Shown: piece after piece, positions 1 through 7,214 of the stretch
How positions within the stretch are numbered: position 1 is the first letter of the stretch
Layout of the letters: each line of letters opens with the position of its first letter
NCBI GenBank assembly: GCA_017645765.1
Contig: JAGCNV010000095.1
Location: forward strand, 1-44,544
Length of the DNA stretch: 44,544 bases
Reading direction: 5' to 3'
DNA from: a bacterium
GTDB lineage: Bacteria; UBP6; UBA1177
Position numbers and translations under genes: made by a program
The notes under the pieces: generated by a model
What the model was told of the DNA's origin: nothing
Databases searched by the model: none
Seen by the model: the letters and a program-made list of their open reading frames with translations, nothing else

Positions 1-725
1 AGATTTTTGCGGGCTTCATCCGGATGGAATTTTGCCATATAACGTCCGAACATATCTTTTTCTGGGAAAATTCCGGCATCTTCGGCATAAAGCAGAAAAA
101 CAAGTCTGACACAGAGAATATTTAAAGATTTGAGAGTTTCTACACTTTCAGGATTTTTGTACTGCTTCAAAATCGCGTCGTAGAGCTTTCCGACAAGTTC
201 TCCTGCTTTGAGTGAAATTTGTTCTTCCGGAGAAATTGAGGTCTTTTTTGTATCTATCATAAACTGCAAACATTCGAATTTATCAGGCAAATCCTCAAGA
301 AGAACCTGAACAGGCTCTCCTTGCGGTTTTTCCATGTCGTAAATCAGAAACTCCTGAAAGTTGCAGACAACAATCCAGTTGGGACGCAGCGAATTGGGCA
401 TTTCGTCGGCATAGCGCTTTGCCTGACGGTAAGGTGTGAGCATTGCTCCGTCCGACTGTTTTGCCTCTTTACGCAGATCTACATCGGAGCTTTTCTGCTC
501 AATCAGAACCTTGGTTTCGGGAATGTATGCGTCGATGAAACTCGTGTGCTTGAGCTGAACTTTCTTCTCAAATTCAATGCGCTTTGCGGGATTTTCCATT
601 CCCAAAACATCACAGAGAAGTCCTATCCAGAAACGCGCAGTTTCCTGTCTCTCATCACCTTTGTTTTTCCAGAAATCAGCGAATTCCTTAGCAGCTTTTT
701 TGCGATTTATTGCAGTTTTTGTCAT
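1..725 (-). CDS. MmeI-type (type IIG) restriction-modification enzyme, N-terminal part, cut by window edge
   Basis: An open frame runs from an ATG at 725 to the left window edge without a stop (241 codons visible). The start is preceded by a GGAG at a normal distance. The translation resembles the N-terminal nuclease part of MmeI/YeeA-like single-chain enzymes that combine endonuclease, adenine methyltransferase and target recognition: an ERQETARFWIGLLCDVLG helix near residue 25-42, then D65 and E76-x-K78, which fit a PD-(D/E)xK catalytic core (FIDAYIPETKVLIEQK), then a TPYRQAKRYADEMP segment and WIVVCNFQEFLIYD. A later LYAEDAGIF segment is also usual in this family. The methyltransferase and specificity domains would lie outside the window, so whether the enzyme is complete is unknown. 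Gene family is fairly sure; biochemical activity is inferred. Confidence 0.8.
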   Translation of the reverse strand, partial: MTKTAINRKKAAKEFADFWKNKGDERQETARFWIGLLCDVLGMENPAKRIEFEKKVQLKHTSFIDAYIPETKVLIEQKSSDVDLRKEAKQSDGAMLTPYRQAKRYADEMPNSLRPNWIVVCNFQEFLIYDMEKPQGEPVQVLLEDLPDKFECLQFMIDTKKTSISPEEQISLKAGELVGKLYDAILKQYKNPESVETLKSLNILCVRLVFLLYAEDAGIFPEKDMFGRYMAKFHPDEARKN

Positions 726-758
726 ATTTCACTCCGCTAATCACGATTAAAGCGTTTC

Positions 759-787
759 GTTGTATCACATAAACAAACAGAAAACAA
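759..787 (-). promoter_or_regulatory. Possible promoter of the MmeI-like gene
   Basis: On the minus strand TTGTTT (787-782) and TACAAC (764-759) are separated by 17 bases, about 34 bases before the ATG at 725. The match to the sigma70 consensus is only partial, and the 168-base gap holds no other evident signal. Confidence 0.35.
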
Positions 788-893
788 GTTTTAGATTCTT
801 TGCCGAAAAATTATTTTTTATCTTCTCAAATTTATGTTTAAAAATAGTTGCGGATTTTTTGGTAAGTATTTGATAACTTTGGTAAAATCGTCT

Positions 894-1457
894 CTATAAT
901 TTCCCGAGACCGAGTTCGACGGACGATTCTTTCATTCCTTCGTGAACTATCGTGATGAAATCTTCAAGAGTGAGTGGAAAGTTTTCTGTCGCGCTTGCAA
1001 TCTGCTCGCGGTTTGCCCCTGCCGCAAAGCGTTTTTCCTTGAAGCGCTTCATCATGAAACCCATGTCGAGAAAGTGGATGTTTTTTGTCGGTGACATGAG
1101 GACGCACGCTGTCAGAAAGCCTGTTGTCGGATCAACTGCGTAAAGCGCTTTTCCCATTGCGGTTGTTGCCGGAACATTGCCTGAGTGCATAACTATCGCG
1201 TCAAGGATTTCTGTATCGTCAAAACCTTCTTTGCGGAGGATTTCGCCCGTGATAAGCCCGTGTTTCGGAAAGTCATCCTTCGTTTCTTCGTAGTCGAGAT
1301 CGTGGAGAAGTCCGGACATCGCCCATCTTTCGACATCTTTCTTACCGAGAAATTCAGCCATTTTTCTCATTCCGGCTTCAACGGCGATACTGTGTTTGAT
1401 GAGGTTTTTGTTAGGCAGATGGAGTTCAAGCAGTTTTAATGCGTCGTCTCTATTCAT
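894..1457 (-). CDS. HD-domain phosphohydrolase-like protein
   Basis: A protein of about 188 residues with an HD superfamily metal-binding pattern: HSIAVEAG near the N-terminus, LLHDLDYEET carrying the HD pair, then KHGLITGEIL and AIVMHSG. HD enzymes hydrolyse phosphate esters of nucleotides or other metabolites; the substrate here cannot be told. The later segment KALYAVDPTTGFLTACVLM is typical of a small stand-alone HD family. The start at 1457 (or the adjacent ATG at 1460) is chosen because GAGGAAG lies just upstream. An open frame extends to 1514, but it runs inside the preceding gene. The start overlaps the end of the zinc-ribbon gene by eight bases, implying translational coupling. The stop is TAG. 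Confidence 0.8.
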   Translation of the reverse strand: MNRDDALKLLELHLPNKNLIKHSIAVEAGMRKMAEFLGKKDVERWAMSGLLHDLDYEETKDDFPKHGLITGEILRKEGFDDTEILDAIVMHSGNVPATTAMGKALYAVDPTTGFLTACVLMSPTKNIHFLDMGFMMKRFKEKRFAAGANREQIASATENFPLTLEDFITIVHEGMKESSVELGLGKL

Positions 1458-1848
1458 CATCTTCCTCTTTCTTGAATGGTAAAGATTCTTTTGCTGCCTG
1501 AGTCGCAGCGGCAAGTATTACGTTCCTTCTCGATTTTTTACGCTCTTCCAGTCTGCGGTTCGATTCGCACTCCTTGCACATGATTTTTCCGTTTTCCCTT
1601 TTCGGAGCATAGAAAGCGTGTCTGAATTCTCCGCAGATATCGCAGATGAAGTCAAACATATACTTTTCGTTTTTCGGGTCGAAAACTTTCTTGATTTTCC
1701 CTTCTTTTCTGTTTTTGTGCATCTCTTTCAGGCATTCGTCGCAGTAGTAGTTTCTGTGTCCGTCGGCAACGAACGAGACGAAATATTCTTTTCCGCACTT
1801 TGCACAGGTTATTTTCGTCAAAGTCTGTGTTTTTTTGAGTTTTTTCAC
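1450..1848 (-). CDS. Zinc-ribbon protein with two CxxC...CxxC modules
   Basis: The GTG at 1848 is taken as start because an excellent AGGAGGTGG lies immediately before it; an ATG at 1875 would place that SD inside the coding region. The 132-residue product is basic and has two zinc ribbons: CAKCG followed after 18 residues by CDEC, and CDICG followed after 17 residues by CKEC. The second fits the widespread CxxC-x17-CxxC ribbon family found in small bacterial proteins. The tail is charged (KKEEDDE). Function is unknown; nucleic-acid or protein binding is a guess. It is first in a two-gene unit with the HD protein and is transcribed divergently from the Hsp70 gene. Confidence 0.75.
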   Translation of the reverse strand: MKKLKKTQTLTKITCAKCGKEYFVSFVADGHRNYYCDECLKEMHKNRKEGKIKKVFDPKNEKYMFDFICDICGEFRHAFYAPKRENGKIMCKECESNRRLEERKKSRRNVILAAATQAAKESLPFKKEEDDE

Positions 1849-1873
1849 GGTTCCACCTCCTAAAAAACAGCGC

Positions 1874-1901
1874 ATAATACGACTTTTTCAAAAATCGGCA
1901 A
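1874..1901 (-). promoter_or_regulatory. Promoter of the zinc-ribbon/HD pair
   Basis: On the minus strand TTGCCG (1901-1896) and TATTAT (1879-1874) are separated by 16 bases, about 26 bases before the GTG start. Confidence 0.6.
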
Positions 1902-1940
1902 GGGATTAAAGAGCAAAATCGGTGAATTTTTCGTGAATAA

Positions 1941-1968
1941 TTGCCAAAACATGAAAAAAATGTATTAT
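1941..1968 (+). promoter_or_regulatory. Promoter of the Hsp70/J-protein/uppS unit
   Basis: TTGCCA (1941-1946), a 16-base spacer and TATTAT (1963-1968) lie 57 bases before the start of the Hsp70 gene. It is back to back with a near-identical promoter for the zinc-ribbon gene. No CIRCE-type inverted repeat was seen. Confidence 0.55.
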
Positions 1969-2025
1969 TTCCCCCCTTTGTTTGAAAAGGGTGTTTGGTT
2001 GGTTTTTTTTGTTGGCGGAGATGAA

Positions 2026-3561
2026 ATGTCGAAATACGTTCTCGGGATCGATCTTGGAACTTCGACCACGACGGTCGCTGTCGTTCAGGATGGTCTTTCA
2101 ACTATTATTCCGATTCCAGGAGAGGAAGAAGACAAAATAATGCCTTCTGTCGTCTCTTTCGTTAATGAAGGCAAAAATATCGTTGTCGGAAAAAAGGCTA
2201 AGGATATGCGGCACTTGAACCCTGTAAACACGATTTACAGCATAAAAAGGATCATTGGCCGCAAGTTCAGCCATCCCGAAACGGTAAAATACGCGAGGAA
2301 ATTCCCGTATAAAGTCGTCGGAGGCAAGAACGACTCGGTCGAAATCGAAATCTACGGCAAGCGCATTACGCCACAGATGATTTCTTCTCTTGTCCTGAAA
2401 AAGGCGAAAAAGGCGGCGGCGGAATATCTTGGCGAAGAAGTAAAAGATGCAGTCATCACCGTTCCTGCGAACTACAACGAGGCACAAAGGCGTGCGACTC
2501 AGGAAGCAGGTCAGCTTGCAGGGCTCAATGTTCTCCGCATCATAAACGAGCCGACGGCGGCTGCTCTGGCTTACGGTTTCGGCAGCAACAGGGATGAAAA
2601 GATCGCCGTTTTCGATTTCGGCGGCGGAACATTCGATATTACCGTTCTCGAAGTCAAGGACAATGTTTTCGAAGTTCTTTCGACTGCCGGTAACAGTTTC
2701 CTTGGCGGTGACGATATCGATGCCGCGATCGTTCAGTTCATGATGTACGACATTGAAGTCAACTACGGTGTCAAAGTTTCGATGAACAGCGAAATGATGA
2801 CGGTTTTCCTTGCCGAAGCCGAGCGTATGAAGATCGCGCTTTCGACTCAGGACAAGATAAAAGTCCTAATCCGCAGCATGATTCCCCTCGGAGAGGAGAG
2901 ATTTGCCGACTACGAAAGAGTAATAGACAGAGAACTTTTCAACCAGATAATCGATCCTATTGTTTCGCAGGCTTTTGACATCTGCCGAGATGCGATGGAG
3001 AGTGCTCATCTTGATGTAACGGCACTTGACGCGGTTATTCTTGTCGGCGGTTCGTCGAAGATCCCGCGTGTTCAGGAACGCGTTTCCGAATTTTTCAAGC
3101 AGCAGCCTTACTTTGGCATCGAATCCGTCCTTGTCATCGCGATGGGAGCTAGCATAATGGGTAATTCGCTCATCAGCGACTACAGCGATCAGGCACCGGT
3201 TCTGCTTGACGTTGTTCCTCTTTCGATAGGCGTCGGCAGCGTAGGCGACTACATTGAAATATTAGTTGAAAAGAACGAACCTCTTCCCCTTGAAAGAACC
3301 AATATTTTTACGAATGCGGCAGATAATGTCGATTCGGTAAAAATAGAGATTTATCAGGGTAACGCCAAAAGCAAGCGCGAATCGCACCTGATGGGTGAAC
3401 TCACGCTTTCGGAAATGAGAAAGGCAAAAAGGGGAGAGCTCAAAATAGAGGTCAAATTCGAGATCGATACAAACGGCGTGCTTAACGTCAGCGCAGTCGA
3501 CCTCGACACGGGAAGAATGCAGAAAATTTCATTGAATATTCTTGGTTTGGAGCAACGCTGA
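2026..3561 (+). CDS. Hsp70 (DnaK-like) chaperone without the C-terminal lid
   Basis: The 511-residue product has all Hsp70 nucleotide-binding motifs in order: [13 protein letters not shown] (phosphate 1), [43 protein letters not shown] (phosphate 2) and [14 protein letters not shown] (adenosine). A substrate-binding beta domain follows from about residue 390 ([21 protein letters not shown]). It ends at LNILGLEQR, where canonical DnaK (about 600-640 residues) continues into a helical lid, so the lid is absent. The ATG at 2026 is preferred over one at 1933 because GGAG precedes it and the family begins with [11 protein letters not shown]. The stop overlaps the start of a J-domain protein, a likely partner. 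It is probably a specialised paralogue and not the housekeeping DnaK, which normally keeps its lid; that last point is inference. Confidence 0.9.
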   Translation: MSKYVLGIDLGTSTTTVAVVQDGLSTIIPIPGEEEDKIMPSVVSFVNEGKNIVVGKKAKDMRHLNPVNTIYSIKRIIGRKFSHPETVKYARKFPYKVVGGKNDSVEIEIYGKRITPQMISSLVLKKAKKAAAEYLGEEVKDAVITVPANYNEAQRRATQEAGQLAGLNVLRIINEPTAAALAYGFGSNRDEKIAVFDFGGGTFDITVLEVKDNVFEVLSTAGNSFLGGDDIDAAIVQFMMYDIEVNYGVKVSMNSEMMTVFLAEAERMKIALSTQDKIKVLIRSMIPLGEERFADYERVIDRELFNQIIDPIVSQAFDICRDAMESAHLDVTALDAVILVGGSSKIPRVQERVSEFFKQQPYFGIESVLVIAMGASIMGNSLISDYSDQAPVLLDVVPLSIGVGSVGDYIEILVEKNEPLPLERTNIFTNAADNVDSVKIEIYQGNAKSKRESHLMGELTLSEMRKAKRGELKIEVKFEIDTNGVLNVSAVDLDTGRMQKISLNILGLEQR

Positions 3562-4457
3562 TGAGAAAGAAAATCGCGATCATTATGAAAGATGAAAAAT
3601 ATCTGAAATCATTGGAAAAATTCTTGACTTCAAAAATCGAAGGCTGCGAATGTTTTATCACGCAGGATGTCAGAGAACTTCTTACTGAAGATCTGGAGAG
3701 CTACAATACGCTGATCATTTCTTCGGTTTTGTCGGAAGGAATCTGGCTGAAGGCTCTGCCGGTCATCAGAAAGGCAAAAAGTTTCATTCTTCTGGCTGTT
3801 TCGGAAGGACCGGAGCTCAATGCCGATATCGCTGCGAAATACGGTGCGGCGGCATTTTTCAAACTTCCTCTCAACAGCGAAATGTTTCTTGCAAAAGTTA
3901 AGGAAGTGGTCGAAAACGGAGCTGAAAAAGCGAAGATCCCGACCGCTGTTTCGGTAGATATGCTTGAAGAGATCTCATATTTCTCTGAAAATATGGACAG
4001 TTACGACTACTATACGTTTTTCGGTCTGCCGCAGAACGCTCCTCTTGCCGATATCAAGAAAAAATATATAGCGATGGCCCGGAAGTATCATCCTGATAAA
4101 TTCAGAAACATCCCGGCAGATATCAGGGAAAAAGCTTACGATATAACGAAGCGTGCCAACGAAGCGTACTCCGTGCTGATGAATCCTTCGAGAAAGGTCA
4201 TTTATGACAAGATGCTAAAGGAAAATCCTGATGCTAAACGCTTTGATTTCAGAATAAAAGTTGCATATAACGAAACGCCGGAAGACACGATCCAGAACAA
4301 TCAGGCGCGCCGTTTCGCGATTCTTGCTACAAAAGCCATTGAAATCGGAGATTACAGATCCGCCCTCACACAGCTTAAAATGGCGGCTTCGATGGAAAAG
4401 AACAACTCTTACATAGACCGTCTCATTGAAGAAGTTACCCAAAAACTTTCAAAATAA
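3561..4457 (+). CDS. J-domain protein with N-terminal pseudo-receiver domain
   Basis: A J domain lies at about residues 148-218 with the HPD signature at 177-179 (RKYHPDKF) and the typical RANEAYSVLMNPSRKVIYD ending, so it can stimulate an Hsp70. The first 120 residues look like a response-regulator receiver fold: [15 protein letters not shown] start, hydrophobic LIISS strand at 51-55, and FFKLP at 99-103 with the conserved Lys. Where the phosphorylated Asp should end the third strand there are serines, so it is probably a pseudo-receiver. The last 75 residues contain a TPR-like helical pair (YRSALTQLKMAASMEKNN). The start overlaps the Hsp70 stop (TGATG), and the two proteins probably function together. 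The client is unknown. Confidence 0.85.
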   Translation: MRKKIAIIMKDEKYLKSLEKFLTSKIEGCECFITQDVRELLTEDLESYNTLIISSVLSEGIWLKALPVIRKAKSFILLAVSEGPELNADIAAKYGAAAFFKLPLNSEMFLAKVKEVVENGAEKAKIPTAVSVDMLEEISYFSENMDSYDYYTFFGLPQNAPLADIKKKYIAMARKYHPDKFRNIPADIREKAYDITKRANEAYSVLMNPSRKVIYDKMLKENPDAKRFDFRIKVAYNETPEDTIQNNQARRFAILATKAIEIGDYRSALTQLKMAASMEKNNSYIDRLIEEVTQKLSK

Positions 4458-4465
4458 GGTTTGAC

Positions 4466-5221
4466 ATGAACGACTACTGCATCAAATACGGACTCAACGA
4501 AGAGCGCCTGCCGCAGCATGTTGCGATAATCATGGACGGCAACGGACGCTGGGCGAAAAAACGGCTCTGGAACAGACTGAAAGGGCATAGGGCCGGAGCA
4601 GACGCAGTTGACGCGGTAACGACTTTGTGCCGCGAAATCGGAGTCAAATATCTTACACTTTATGCTTTTTCGACTGAAAACTGGAACCGACCCGAAAGCG
4701 AAGTCTCAGGACTCATGGAACTTTTCAAAGAGTTTCTGGTATCGAAAAAGGGTCTTCTTATCGAAAAAAATATCCGTCTCAACATAATCGGAAGCAAAGA
4801 TAAATTTTCGCCGGAACTGCTCAAACTTATGAACGAAACTATTGCCGAAACAGAAAAATATGATCCGAAAATGACGCTTACGCTAGCTCTCAGCTACGGT
4901 TCACGTCAGGAGATAACTGCTGCGGTAAGAAAAATCGCTCAAAAAGTCGCGGCGCATGAGATAACTCCTGAAAATATCGATGAAAAACTGATTTCTGAAA
5001 GCCTTTACACATTCGATATGCCGGATCCAGATCTTGTAATCAGAACAAGCGGTGAATACAGGATTTCAAACTATCTTCTGTGGCAGATCGCATATTCCGA
5101 ATTTTATTTCACAGACACTTTGTGGCCTGATTTCAACAAAGACGAGTTCATCAAAGCCCTCCAAGACTTTGCCGGCAGGGAACGCCGCTTCGGAAAGACC
5201 GGCGACCAGGTCAAGAAGTAA
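4466..5221 (+). CDS. uppS: Isoprenyl (undecaprenyl diphosphate) synthase
   Basis: Cis-prenyltransferase of 251 residues that elongates farnesyl diphosphate with isopentenyl diphosphate to the C55 carrier used for peptidoglycan and O-antigen subunits. Diagnostic motifs are IIMDGNGRWAKKR with the catalytic Asp at 24, LTLYAFSTENWNRP, LALSYGSRQEI, and DLVIRTSGEYRISNYLLWQ followed by SEFYFTDTLWPDF. It is full length. It starts nine bases after the J-protein gene with AAGG upstream, and precedes the dcw cluster, which fits supply of the lipid carrier. After it, 168 A/T-rich bases lead to mraZ. Confidence 0.96.
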   Translation: MNDYCIKYGLNEERLPQHVAIIMDGNGRWAKKRLWNRLKGHRAGADAVDAVTTLCREIGVKYLTLYAFSTENWNRPESEVSGLMELFKEFLVSKKGLLIEKNIRLNIIGSKDKFSPELLKLMNETIAETEKYDPKMTLTLALSYGSRQEITAAVRKIAQKVAAHEITPENIDEKLISESLYTFDMPDPDLVIRTSGEYRISNYLLWQIAYSEFYFTDTLWPDFNKDEFIKALQDFAGRERRFGKTGDQVKK

Positions 5222-5326
5222 TTTAAGTCATTTTTATATTTCCATCGTTATTGCTGCATTTTTTTAAGTACAAAAAATCTCTTTAATTTCAGCTATATAG
5301 AAAAAAATAATATTTTTTTGAAAAAA

Positions 5327-5385
5327 GTGTTGCTTTTGTGGTGTGTTTGTGGTAACAGAGGGTTGTTTTGTGTTGTTCAGTGGGA
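5327..5385 (+). promoter_or_regulatory. Likely MraZ operator: six GTGKKR boxes at 10-11 base spacing
   Basis: Hexamers GTGTTG, GTGGTG, GTGGTA, GGGTTG, GTGTTG and GTGGGA start at 5327, 5338, 5349, 5360, 5370 and 5380, one per helical turn, directly before mraZ (5390). MraZ is known to bind short GTG/TGGG-type direct repeats with this kind of spacing before its own gene. The last box overlaps the mraZ ribosome binding site. No convincing -35/-10 pair was found in the upstream A/T-rich stretch, although TATATA at about 5294 is a candidate -10. Confidence 0.75.
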
Positions 5386-5389
5386 AAAG

Positions 5390-5887
5390 ATGTCAAATTT
5401 AGCAGATACATTTTACGGAAGAAAGGAATACAGAGTCGATCCGAAAGGAAGAATACCGCTTTCTACCGATTACTATTCAAAACTTGGGCTGAATGATGAA
5501 AATTCCACTATTATCATAACACGCTGTCCTTATAGAGATGAGAACTGCCTTGAAGTTTTTTCGGAAAGAGAGTGGGCTGAAGAGCAGAAGCTGATAAAAA
5601 ATATGGATGAAGGTCCTGTTAAAAAGTTTTTGCTCAAGAAATATGTCGGAAGTGCGGAATCTGTCTCGCTTGACTCTCAGAACAGAATAAGAATTCCTAA
5701 ATATATGATCGATTTCGCCGAAATAGACAAAGATGTCGTTTTTGTAGGCGAAATAACACGTCTCAAAATCTGGGCTAAGGAAAGACTCGAACAAATAGAA
5801 AATGATTCGGAAGTCAGCGACGAGCTCATAGACGAGGCAATGAACAAAGCCAAAAAACTTGTAGCGGAAAACAGAGGGGACGAATAA
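5390..5887 (+). CDS. mraZ: Transcriptional regulator MraZ
   Basis: A 165-residue product with two SpoVT/AbrB-like swapped-hairpin repeats: EYRVDPKGRIPLSTDYYSKL near the N-terminus and SVSLDSQNRIRIPKYMIDFAEI after residue 85. The D-x(2)-(G/N)R-I-x-(I/L)P pattern in both is the MraZ hallmark. The family forms rings that bind repeats before the dcw cluster and repress it. The start at 5390 is chosen by homology (MSNLADTFYGRKEY) and the GGGA before it; an ATG-like start at 5318 would run through the box array. The stop overlaps rsmH (TAATG). The C-terminal tail (residues 140-165) is highly charged. Confidence 0.95.
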   Translation: MSNLADTFYGRKEYRVDPKGRIPLSTDYYSKLGLNDENSTIIITRCPYRDENCLEVFSEREWAEEQKLIKNMDEGPVKKFLLKKYVGSAESVSLDSQNRIRIPKYMIDFAEIDKDVVFVGEITRLKIWAKERLEQIENDSEVSDELIDEAMNKAKKLVAENRGDE

Positions 5888-6807
5888 TGGATTTCCTTCA
5901 TGTTCCAGTCCTCTTTGACGAGGTATTGTCTTCTTTTGACAATAAACCGTCTGTTTTTGTTGACATGACTTCCGGCGGCGGCGGTCACGATGTCGGCATC
6001 CTCGAAAAATATCCGGATGTACGCGCCATCCTCATTGACAGAGATCAGGATGCGGTTGCTCATCTTAAGGAGAAATTCGCTTCTTTTCCGAATGTAACAG
6101 TGGTGAACGCTCCTTTCAGCGAAATTGATAAAGTTCTCTTTCTTCTGCAGATCCCGAAAGTCGACATTGTTTTTGCCGATTTGGGTGTCAGCAGTTTTCA
6201 GTTCGATACGCCGCACAGAGGTTTTTCGATGCAGAAAGACGGTCCGATGGATATGAGAATGGATAAAACCTCTTCCGTAACGGCACTGGAATTCATTAAA
6301 AATTCGACAGAAGGCGAACTCAGAAACATTTTGAGCCTTTATGCTCAGGAACGCGAGGCGGGAACGGTTGCGAGAACGCTGAAAAGATGCGCTGACGATG
6401 GAATGACGACGACTCTTCAGTTTGCTGATGAAATAAGAAAGGCGAAAAGGTACGCAAAAAAGGGGATCGATCCTTCAACACAGGTGTTTATGGCGATCCG
6501 TATGGCTGTGAACGATGAACTCGGTGAGCTAGAAACTGCGCTGAAGAAGGCGTTTCCTCTTCTTTCCGACAAAGGAATAATGGGAATTATCACTTTCCAT
6601 TCGACTGAAGACCGGATCGTGAAAAATTTTTTCCGCGACCGCAAAAACAAAGTTCCGTTCTATATCGACGAAAAAGACTCTGTTCCTTTTTGCGACGAGG
6701 CTTCCTTTGCAGTCGATATGATAACTCCGACAGATGATGAGTGTGCAAAAAATCCGCGTGCCAGAAGCGCGAAACTTAGAATATTGAAAAAGACCGTTTT
6801 TATATAA
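5887..6807 (+). CDS. rsmH: 16S rRNA (cytosine(1402)-N4)-methyltransferase RsmH
   Basis: The 306-residue enzyme methylates C1402 of 16S rRNA using S-adenosylmethionine. Seen motifs: HVPVLFDEVL at the N-terminus, VDMTSGGGGHDVGIL (SAM-binding glycine loop), DLGVSSFQFDTPHRGFSMQKDGPMDMRMD, TQVFMAIRMAVNDELGELE, IITFHSTEDRIVKNFF and the C-terminal NPRARSAKLRIL. Length and motif order match the family. It overlaps mraZ by one base and is followed after 17 bases by the ftsL-like gene, the usual dcw order. Confidence 0.96.
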   Translation: MDFLHVPVLFDEVLSSFDNKPSVFVDMTSGGGGHDVGILEKYPDVRAILIDRDQDAVAHLKEKFASFPNVTVVNAPFSEIDKVLFLLQIPKVDIVFADLGVSSFQFDTPHRGFSMQKDGPMDMRMDKTSSVTALEFIKNSTEGELRNILSLYAQEREAGTVARTLKRCADDGMTTTLQFADEIRKAKRYAKKGIDPSTQVFMAIRMAVNDELGELETALKKAFPLLSDKGIMGIITFHSTEDRIVKNFFRDRKNKVPFYIDEKDSVPFCDEASFAVDMITPTDDECAKNPRARSAKLRILKKTVFI

Positions 6808-6824
6808 CTTTGGGGAGGACAACT

Positions 6825-7187
6825 ATGCCGGCTTACATCCATGCAGATTCCGAAAACATTAAAAAAGAGAGAACAAAAATTTTTAGCAGTTCAAGAGTGA
6901 TTTCAACTAAGATCAGAACACTTTTTTCGGGTGAACTTGTGGTATATATCTGCATGATCCTTGCGGCTGGTTCCCTGATGCTGACTGACAGTTACTACAA
7001 GGCATATAAAGCGAACCTCAAAAACGATATTATAAGAATGATCGAGGATACTCAGGAGCTTGTATGGCAGAAAGAGTTATCCGAGCGCGGCTATCTTAAA
7101 CTGACTTCTTCCGAAGCTCTTATGAAAAAAGCAAAAGAGATGAAGCTTTCGGTCACCACTTCGGACAAATTCGTAAAATTGGATTAA
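6825..7187 (+). CDS. ftsL: FtsL-like division protein
   Basis: A 120-residue bitopic membrane protein: basic cytoplasmic N-terminus, one transmembrane segment at about 38-54 (LVVYICMILAAGSLMLT), then a periplasmic helical part suited to a coiled coil. FtsL sequences are poorly conserved, so the name rests on this topology and the position between rsmH and ftsI. The ATG at 6825 follows a strong GGGGAGG; a TTG at 6810 lies before that SD and is not used. FtsL would join FtsB and FtsQ to activate FtsW-FtsI. No FtsB gene is seen. Confidence 0.75.
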   Translation: MPAYIHADSENIKKERTKIFSSSRVISTKIRTLFSGELVVYICMILAAGSLMLTDSYYKAYKANLKNDIIRMIEDTQELVWQKELSERGYLKLTSSEALMKKAKEMKLSVTTSDKFVKLD

Positions 7188-7214
7188 GAGATCTCAAATG
7201 CGGGGTAAGTCAGC

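Noticed and set aside
321-740. Plus-strand open frame of 139 codons over the MmeI-like gene
   Set aside because: It is antisense to a well-supported coding frame, begins without an SD and has no recognisable motif.
1849-2025. CIRCE or other heat-shock operator before the Hsp70 gene
   Set aside because: No GAGTGCTAA-type inverted repeat could be found; only two back-to-back ordinary promoters are visible.
5052-5267. Small plus-strand gene overlapping the end of uppS
   Set aside because: It is an alternative frame of conserved uppS sequence without an SD or homology.
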